Shown in pieces: positions 1-4,504 of a stretch of DNA of 6,378 nt. The notes under the pieces are model-generated. The model worked only from the letters and a program-made list of their open reading frames with translations. It searched no databases and had not been told where the DNA came from. Each line of letters begins with the position of its first letter. Within the stretch, counting starts at the first letter, position 1. Source of the stretch: Bacteroidota bacterium (lineage in GTDB: Bacteria; Bacteroidota; Bacteroidia; Bacteroidales; F082); NCBI GenBank assembly GCA_023396415.1, contig JAEWWJ010000095.1, forward strand, positions 1 to 6,378. Reading direction: 5' to 3'. The position numbers were made by a program, and so were the translations under genes.

Positions 1-1597
1 CATCGTGCGGATTGTAACTTCCCATCTGGTTCTCAATGAAATAATAGGCATGATCCATTTTCCCGATGTCATGATAAAGTGCGCCGGTGCGTGCCAGCAG
101 TACATTACCGCCAATGGCAAACAAGGCTTCTTCCGACAAATTGGCCACTTGCATGGAATGTTGAAAAGTTCCGGGAGCTTTTGAGGCCAATTCACGAAGC
201 AGCGGACTGTTGGTATTGCTCAACTCAAGAAGTGTGAGGTCGGTAATAAGTCCAAAAAGGCGCTCAAAGAAGTATATCAATGGCAAAGCCAACAAAGTAA
301 GAGCGGCGCTCATGGCAAACATCCAGATCATATTGGTGTCAATAAGGCTGAGTTCTGAAACTTGTATCAAACTAAACCCCAAATAAACGATGATGTAAGT
401 GAGAAAAATGAAGCCTGAAGTTCTAAAGAAGTAAAACCGACGGTTGTGTTTGTCTAAACTGAACACCACCACATAGCCCACAATTAACTGGAGAAAAGCA
501 AATTGAAAAGCATTAGGCACTACGATAGCCACCAAAAAAATTGTCAGCAAATGCACTAAAACCGTGGTTCGCGAATCGAAAAAAGTAATCAAAATGATGG
601 GCAGTAGCCCAAAAGGCAAGAGATAGACCCACGAAGATGCTTTCGCTAAAATGAGATAAGAAGGCAAAATAGCCAGCATCATCAAGAGTAGAATCAGGTT
701 GATTTTTTTTAACTCATTAAAAACATCAAAACGTAAAATCCTGATAAATAGGAACAAAATGATAAAAACCGCTAAAACCAAAATAAACTGACCTGCCAAA
801 AGCGTACTCATACGCTTAAAATCTCCTGTCCGTTTTTCTGTTTCCAAGCGCAGGGAGTTGAGCAAAACAAACTTGCCTTCATCAATCAAATCGCCTTCCG
901 TGATGACCAATTCACCCTGTTGAACTAAACCAAAAGTAGGTGAAATGCGCGTGAGTGATTGCTTGAGTTCTTGTTTCGACATTCCTTCGTTGTAGAAAAG
1001 ATTTTGCACGAAAACCTCACTTAACAAATTGGTAATCATATTTTTATCAACAAATCGTGCCGTGTCCACCATCCGGTTCGAAAACTCAAAAGCCGAGGAA
1101 ATAGTGAACAAATCAGACAGGGCATTAACGCTCGCAAAACGGTCTTTCACCACTTGAATTTTCGCGTCTTTGCCCAACTCGTCGAGAATTCGGTGATGTT
1201 GCACTATACCTCTATTCTGAACAACATCGTAAATCCGTAGAGCCAACTGCCTTGTTTTCAATCGGTTTAAAAGTTGATCCGGCAATTTCTCATCCAGCAT
1301 TTGCAACAAAAGTTCACGGTTTTGAGCAGTTAACTCTTTGTCGAAGTCAAAATACGGATAGTTTTGTACAGCAATCCTTTCTCGCTCTTCTTTGAGTTGT
1401 TTGTCGGTTTTAAAAATCGAGAAGTCGAAAGGCGCATAAAGAGTTTCATGTTGCCAAGGCTTGCCCTGCTGAAACTCGAATTGAAATTGTCCTACACGAG
1501 GTAAAAACCACATTACAAGGAAGATAGCCAACGAAAAGGAAAACAATTTGAACCAATGATAATAGTGATGGCGGAGATGATGGACAAATTTTTGCAT
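1..1597 (-). CDS. pgpH: PgpH-like membrane HD-domain phosphodiesterase, C-terminus cut by window edge
   Basis: The reading frame starts with ATG at 1597 and stays open for 532 codons to the left edge. Residues 1-17 are basic and His-rich, followed by a hydrophobic segment at about 18-34. Residues 40-260 form a long soluble, probably extracytoplasmic region typical of the 7TMR-HDED domain, including GELVITEGDLID near 228. Several hydrophobic helices follow at about 265-445 (the 7TM region). The HD domain then begins: His480 in FQHSMQVANLSEE, HDIGK at 509-513, FIENQ at 520-524 and NPHD at 529-532, where the window ends. This architecture matches PgpH/YqfF proteins, whose characterised members hydrolyse cyclic di-AMP at a metal site formed by the HD residues. 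About 150 residues of the HD domain should lie outside the window, judged from usual family length. The family is certain; the c-di-AMP substrate is inferred from the family. The gene is divergent from the NlpC/P60 gene and has its own promoter. Confidence 0.93.
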   Translation of the reverse strand, partial: MQKFVHHLRHHYYHWFKLFSFSLAIFLVMWFLPRVGQFQFEFQQGKPWQHETLYAPFDFSIFKTDKQLKEERERIAVQNYPYFDFDKELTAQNRELLLQMLDEKLPDQLLNRLKTRQLALRIYDVVQNRGIVQHHRILDELGKDAKIQVVKDRFASVNALSDLFTISSAFEFSNRMVDTARFVDKNMITNLLSEVFVQNLFYNEGMSKQELKQSLTRISPTFGLVQQGELVITEGDLIDEGKFVLLNSLRLETEKRTGDFKRMSTLLAGQFILVLAVFIILFLFIRILRFDVFNELKKINLILLLMMLAILPSYLILAKASSWVYLLPFGLLPIILITFFDSRTTVLVHLLTIFLVAIVVPNAFQFAFLQLIVGYVVVFSLDKHNRRFYFFRTSGFIFLTYIIVYLGFSLIQVSELSLIDTNMIWMFAMSAALTLLALPLIYFFERLFGLITDLTLLELSNTNSPLLRELASKAPGTFQHSMQVANLSEEALFAIGGNVLLARTGALYHDIGKMDHAYYFIENQMGSYNPHD

Positions 1598-1616
1598 GCT
1601 TTCAACGTATAGGCAA

Positions 1617-1647
1617 CAAAAGTACACATTTGATGATAGTTAACAAA
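1617..1647 (-). promoter_or_regulatory. Bacteroidota-type promoter for the pgpH-like gene
   Basis: On the minus strand, TACTTTTG (1624 down to 1617) matches the -7 consensus TAnnTTTG exactly. A TTTG -33 element lies at 1647-1644. The 19-base spacing is within the usual range for the Bacteroidota primary sigma factor. Transcription would start near 1612, giving a leader of only about 15 bases before the ATG at 1597. This is the most complete promoter match in the window. Confidence 0.72.
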
Positions 1648-1681
1648 AGAATATGGCAGATGCCACAAACGGGAGAGTTCG

Positions 1682-1689
1682 TATCTTTG
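1682..1689 (+). promoter_or_regulatory. Bacteroidota -7 element for the NlpC/P60 gene
   Basis: TATCTTTG fits TAnnTTTG exactly and sits 19 bases before the ATG at 1709, so the leader would be short. No TTTG was found 17-23 bases upstream, so only the -7 half is supported. It faces away from the pgpH-like promoter, making 1598-1708 a divergent control region. Confidence 0.55.
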
Positions 1690-1708
1690 AGCTGAAAAAA
1701 ATGCCACC

Positions 1709-2449
1709 ATGCGATACGCCACAAGTAAAATATCACAGATCCCTGTTCGCTTTTCGCGCAGCGAAAAAGCCGAAATGACCAACCAATTGCTGTTTGGTGA
1801 ACAAGTTGAAATTTTGGAAGAGCAAAACAATTGGTTGTTGATCCGCTCACTCTTCGATGCTTATGAGGGCTGGATTTCGGCTGGGTTCTCATCCGATTTT
1901 CTAATGTTTTCTCAAATCAAGCCGGAACAGCCCCAAATTGTTGTCTCCTCCCCTACAGCCCAACTTATCGGTGTCAACTATCAACCGCTCATCAGTTTTG
2001 GCAGTTTCCTCAGCTCTACTGACAAAATTGCAGCCGGCACACAAGTTATTTTTGACCCCGATAAACCAACAAAAAATGCACTTCTCGGCTATGCCAAAGC
2101 GTTGCTCGGTGTACCCTATTTGTGGGGAGGAAGAACCGTTTATGGTATGGATTGTAGCGGGTTTATTCAGCTCATTCATAAAGTGATAGGTATTTATTTG
2201 CCACGCGATGCTTCGCAGCAGGCACTGCATGGAACCACCTTAAATTTCATTGAAGAAGTGCAAGCCGGCGACCTGGCTTTTTTCGACAATGAAGAGGGTA
2301 TCATTACCCATGTGGCTATGTTTACCGACAACAAACATGTCATTCATGCCTCCGGTTATGTCAGGTTAGACCCTATTGACCATCAAGGAATTTACAGCAT
2401 AAACCAACAAAGATACAGTCACAAACTCAGAATACTCAAACGTATCTAA
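1709..2449 (+). CDS. Cytosolic-type NlpC/P60 (C40) peptidase with N-terminal SH3-like domain
   Basis: This 246-residue protein probably cleaves the gamma-D-glutamyl-diamino acid bond in peptidoglycan-derived peptides, as dipeptidyl-peptidase VI and YkfC do. Residues 10-58 look like a bacterial SH3 domain (IPVRFSRSEKAEM, QLLFGE, GWI). Residues 125-246 form the NlpC/P60 core. Catalytic Cys149 lies in YGMDCSGF, His201 in THVAMF and the third polar residue His213 in IHASG; these spacings fit the family. PYLWGGRT at 136-143 is the usual lead-in to the Cys motif. No signal peptide or lipobox is present, so the enzyme is probably cytosolic and works in cell-wall recycling rather than at the septum. 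The start at 1709 is the first ATG after an in-frame stop at 1688-1690; the ATG at 1701 is in another frame. No strong terminator follows. The exact substrate is inferred. Confidence 0.9.
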   Translation: MRYATSKISQIPVRFSRSEKAEMTNQLLFGEQVEILEEQNNWLLIRSLFDAYEGWISAGFSSDFLMFSQIKPEQPQIVVSSPTAQLIGVNYQPLISFGSFLSSTDKIAAGTQVIFDPDKPTKNALLGYAKALLGVPYLWGGRTVYGMDCSGFIQLIHKVIGIYLPRDASQQALHGTTLNFIEEVQAGDLAFFDNEEGIITHVAMFTDNKHVIHASGYVRLDPIDHQGIYSINQQRYSHKLRILKRI

Positions 2450-2544
2450 TTGATTATATGATTTATAGCTGTTTTTCAAATAAAAAATCAACCTATCAGT
2501 AAAATAAATAAATCGCTTTAGTATCACTATTTGGCATAATTTAT

Positions 2545-2552
2545 GATCTTTG
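2545..2552 (+). promoter_or_regulatory. Probable -7 element for the thioredoxin-like gene
   Basis: GATCTTTG, followed by CA, differs from TAnnTTTG only at the first base and resembles common Bacteroidota -7 regions. It lies 44 bases before the ATG at 2597. No well-spaced TTTG -33 box is present: TTTG at 2530 is too close, and TTTA at 2517 is slightly too far. The rest of 2450-2596 is AT-rich with no other clear signal. Confidence 0.4.
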
Positions 2553-2596
2553 CAAACGCAATTGAGATTATACATTCACTAAAGAACAAATAAAAA

Positions 2597-2947
2597 ATGG
2601 TACTACCTACAGACCTCAAGCATGTTGCAACAGCAGCAGAACTTACGGAACTCATCAACAGCGAATCCAATGTGATGGTATGTTGTGGCCGAATGGGCCC
2701 TATGTGTATTCCGGTTTACGGCATCATGGAAGAGCTTCAAGACGAATACACACATGTTGCGTTTCGCGATATGATGTTTGATTCGCCGGAGGCAGCAATT
2801 ATTCGTAACCTTCCCGAGTGCAGAAGCTTTATGGGACTTCCCTTTACCGTATATTTTAAAGATGGCAAAGTAGCTGCCGCAACCAGCAGCATCCAAAATC
2901 GCCAACAAATTACGACCATCCTTGATAAAGCTTTCGGAAAAGCGTAA
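2597..2947 (+). CDS. Small thioredoxin-fold protein with atypical active site
   Basis: This 116-residue protein has the size and secondary-structure pattern of thioredoxin: VMVCCGRMGPMC (26-37) sits where thioredoxin has its strand and active-site loop, then a helix IMEELQDEY (43-51), a probable cis-proline at Pro82 in GLPFTVYFKDGK, and a C-terminal helix. The classical WCGPC is absent. Aligning IMEELQDEY with the ILDEIADEY type of thioredoxin places MGPMC over WCGPC, so Cys37 fills the second-cysteine position and Gly34 replaces the nucleophilic first cysteine. Cys29 and Cys30 lie just upstream and could form a disulfide with Cys37; Cys75 is the only other cysteine. No signal peptide is seen, so it should be cytosolic. 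A thioredoxin-reductase-like gene follows 129 bases downstream, suggesting a partner. It is preceded by an A-rich stretch instead of a Shine-Dalgarno. The fold is well supported; the redox activity is inferred. Confidence 0.85.
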   Translation: MVLPTDLKHVATAAELTELINSESNVMVCCGRMGPMCIPVYGIMEELQDEYTHVAFRDMMFDSPEAAIIRNLPECRSFMGLPFTVYFKDGKVAAATSSIQNRQQITTILDKAFGKA

Positions 2948-2960
2948 TTAAAATCATGTT

Positions 2961-3003
2961 ACACCCGTTCAACCGATTCAAAACAGATTGAACGGGTGTT
3001 TCT
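2961..3003 (+). terminator. Rho-independent-type terminator after the thioredoxin-like gene
   Basis: ACACCCGTTCAA (2961-2972) and TTGAACGGGTGT (2988-2999) form a perfect 12-bp stem with a 15-base loop, followed by the T-rich TTTCTT. It begins 13 bases after the stop codon. The imperfect T tract means some read-through into the reductase gene is possible. Confidence 0.8.
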
Positions 3004-3039
3004 TCATCCATCAAACATTCGCCAGTTTACATTTCAGTT

Positions 3040-3057
3040 CTTCAACCCAGGTTGAAG
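3040..3057. repeat. Short palindrome just upstream of the reductase gene
   Basis: CTTCAACC and GGTTGAAG are perfect 8-base inverted arms around a central CA, ending 19 bases before the ATG at 3077. It could be an operator for a dimeric regulator or a small hairpin in the 5' leader. There is no T tract after it, so it is not a terminator. No regulator is identifiable from the sequence. Confidence 0.45.
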
Positions 3058-3076
3058 CGCCAATAAAAAATTCAAA

Positions 3077-4033
3077 ATGGAAGCAAAACATTACGACACC
3101 ATAATAGTAGGTGGAGGGCCAGCCGGACTTACGGCAGGTATTTATCTGGCTCGGGCCAAAGCCAAAGTGCTTATCCTCGATTCGGGAGTAGCCGGCGGTC
3201 AATTGATTTTAACCCACGAAGTTGCCAACTATCCTGGTTTTGAAAGCATTTCGGGCTATGAGTTAAGTAACAATATGCGCAAGCAAGCCAAAAAATTTGG
3301 ATGCGACATCATGTCGGGAATAGCCATTGAAACCATTGATTTTGAATCGGAGCTCAAGTCCTTGACCCTCTCCAATGGTAAAAAGTTTGAAGCAGAAACC
3401 ATTATCTTGTCAACGGGTGGTCGCTCGCGTAACTTAGGCGTTCCGGGTGAAGATTCATTTAAGGGACGGGGGATTTCGTATTGCGCCACCTGCGATGGTG
3501 ATTTCTTTACCGGTAAAGAAATTGCTGTGGTGGGCGGAGGAAACAGCGCTTTAGAAGAAGCTGTTTCGCTTACCAAATATGCTTCAAAAGTTACGCTCAT
3601 TCATCAATTCGATCATTTTCAGGCCTTTAAACACGCCCAAGATGAATTGGCTCAGAACCCTAAAATAGAAGTTCGACTCAGCACCAAAATTAATTCCTTT
3701 AATGGAGTTGATCAGCTTGAGTCCATCACCATTGAAAATGTACTTACTTCTGAGCAAGAAGAAATTAAGTTAGACGGTGTTTTCATTTTTATTGGATATG
3801 AGGCAAATACAGAGTTTCTGCAAGGGAAGTGTATCCATCTCAACGAAAGAAAAGAGATTGTTACCGACAGCAATATGCAAACCAACATTACAGGCGTTTT
3901 TGCTGCCGGAGACGCAATCGCTAAAAGATATCGGCAAATTACTTTGGCTACCTCCGAAGGCACTGTTGCTGCTCTGAACGCCATGGAATACTTGAACAAA
4001 AAAAGAACTGCCATAGCACAAGAGTCTTATTAA
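3077..4033 (+). CDS. trxB: Thioredoxin-reductase-like FAD flavoprotein lacking the NADPH-phosphate motif
   Basis: This 318-residue protein has the length and layout of low-molecular-weight thioredoxin reductases. The FAD-binding GGGPAG is at 12-17, the redox-active CATC at 136-139 (Cys136, Cys139), a second dinucleotide-fold motif GGGNSALEEA at 153-162, and the C-terminal FAD motif GVFAAGDA at 273-280, followed by YRQITLATSEG. It should transfer electrons through FAD and the CATC pair to a disulfide protein in the cytosol. In typical NADPH enzymes the segment after the second Rossmann motif reads HRRxxxR; here residues 176-182 are HQFDHFQ, so all three arginines that hold the 2'-phosphate are replaced. 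NADH, or a non-pyridine donor such as ferredoxin, is therefore possible; the intact GGGNSA leans toward a nucleotide. The gene lies behind the atypical thioredoxin-like gene, its likely substrate. The symbol denotes family, not proven equivalence to E. coli TrxB. Confidence 0.88.
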   Translation: MEAKHYDTIIVGGGPAGLTAGIYLARAKAKVLILDSGVAGGQLILTHEVANYPGFESISGYELSNNMRKQAKKFGCDIMSGIAIETIDFESELKSLTLSNGKKFEAETIILSTGGRSRNLGVPGEDSFKGRGISYCATCDGDFFTGKEIAVVGGGNSALEEAVSLTKYASKVTLIHQFDHFQAFKHAQDELAQNPKIEVRLSTKINSFNGVDQLESITIENVLTSEQEEIKLDGVFIFIGYEANTEFLQGKCIHLNERKEIVTDSNMQTNITGVFAAGDAIAKRYRQITLATSEGTVAALNAMEYLNKKRTAIAQESY

Positions 4034-4078
4034 AATTCATACAATCAGCATTTTGACAAAACATCATTTTTCGTCAGC

Positions 4079-4110
4079 AAAGGAAAGGCAGCAACGTCTT
4101 TCCTTTTTTT
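4079..4110 (+). terminator. Rho-independent terminator after the reductase gene
   Basis: AAAGGAAAG (4079-4087) pairs with CTTTCCTTT (4098-4106) across a 10-base loop, and T residues continue to 4110. It lies 45 bases after the reductase stop and insulates the riboswitch unit from upstream transcription. Confidence 0.78.
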
Positions 4111-4194
4111 GTGCCTCTATGTTCAGGATTTATTCTGATCTGTTGACTTAAAAATCGTTTTTGCTTATTTAGAATCCGTCTAACTTTTGAAGCG

Positions 4195-4227
4195 TTTACA
4201 TTCTCCGCATAAAAAACAATATTTTTG
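4195..4227 (+). promoter_or_regulatory. Promoter for the FMN-riboswitch transcript
   Basis: TATTTTTG (4220-4227) fits TAnnTTTG exactly. A near-match to the -33 TTTG, TTTA at 4195-4198, lies 21 bases upstream. Predicted initiation about 5-7 bases downstream puts the transcript's 5' end at the first strand of the aptamer (4234), which supports the call. The stretch 4111-4194 shows nothing else convincing. Confidence 0.6.
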
Positions 4228-4233
4228 CAGTGT

Positions 4234-4355
4234 ATTCTTCAGGGCAGGGTGTAATTCCCGATCGGCGGTTAAAGTCCGCGACTTCTGTTAGCAATAACAG
4301 GATTGAGCCGGTGAAATTCCGGAACCGACAGTTAAAGTCTGGATGGAAGAAGAAT
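4234..4355 (+). ncRNA. FMN riboswitch aptamer (RFN element)
   Basis: All conserved parts are present in order. P1 pairs ATTCTTC (4234-4240) with GAAGAAT (4349-4355). The conserved AGGGCAGGGTG follows, then a GGG/CCC helix around 4247-4259, a GCGG/CCGC helix enclosing TTAAAGT, a variable CTGTT/AACAG hairpin, GCCGGTGAAATTCCGG, and ACCGACAGTTAAAGTCTGGATGG. This is the six-helix junction that binds flavin mononucleotide. In known cases FMN binding lowers expression of riboflavin synthesis or uptake genes. Here it lies 149 bases ahead of a TonB-dependent receptor gene, with a terminator in between, so transcriptional control is expected. Confidence 0.97.
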
Positions 4356-4456
4356 CAACCTGTTCGTAGAGCGTTGTGCAATTTTTTGCCCAACGTAGGT
4401 TTTGCAATGAACACGCCATTAGGTGTGCACCTTGCACGAGCATGGTTATTTTGAAC
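4356..4456 (+). other. Linker of the riboswitch expression platform
   Basis: About 100 bases separate aptamer and terminator. AACCT (4357-4361) can pair with AGGTT (4397-4401), and CGTTG (4372-4376) with CAACG (4391-4395), forming a stem with an asymmetric internal loop. A competing pair is GTGCAA (4376-4381) with TTGCAC (4432-4437), and AGGTG/CACCT can form a small hairpin around 4421-4431. These are hand-found pairings with no energy calculation. No convincing protein-coding frame is seen here. Confidence 0.4.
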
Positions 4457-4484
4457 GCCCTGAAAGTGATGCAGGGCTTTTTTT
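4457..4484 (+). terminator. Riboswitch-controlled rho-independent terminator
   Basis: GCCCTG (4457-4462) and CAGGGC (4472-4477) form a 6-bp GC-rich stem with a 9-base loop, followed by seven T residues. It ends 20 bases before the receptor ATG, so termination would prevent receptor transcription. The left arm extended to GCCCTGAA (4457-4464) is also perfectly complementary to TTCAGGGC (4238-4245) in the aptamer, offering an antiterminator pairing. Confidence 0.88.
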
Positions 4485-4504
4485 ATGACCATAAATGAAC
4501 AGAT

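Noticed and set aside
1901..2230. Minus-strand frame of 109 codons within the NlpC/P60 gene
   Set aside because: It is a shadow of a plus-strand gene with intact Cys-His-His catalytic motifs.
2449..2500. TTGATT and AATCAA as a terminator for the NlpC/P60 gene
   Set aside because: The arms are short and AT-only apart from one G-C pair, the loop is long, and no T tract follows.
4143..4171. E. coli-like promoter TTGACT-17-TATTTA upstream of the riboswitch
   Set aside because: The -10 match is only four of six, the phylum uses a different consensus, and the TATTTTTG at 4220 places initiation exactly at the aptamer's 5' edge.
4381..4387. T-run at 4382-4387 as a second intrinsic terminator
   Set aside because: No GC-rich hairpin precedes it directly; the nearby pairing encloses the T-run in its loop instead.
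4230..4454. Open reading frame of 74 codons across the riboswitch region
   Set aside because: It runs through the conserved FMN aptamer, whose sequence is explained by RNA structure, and its translation resembles no protein family I know.
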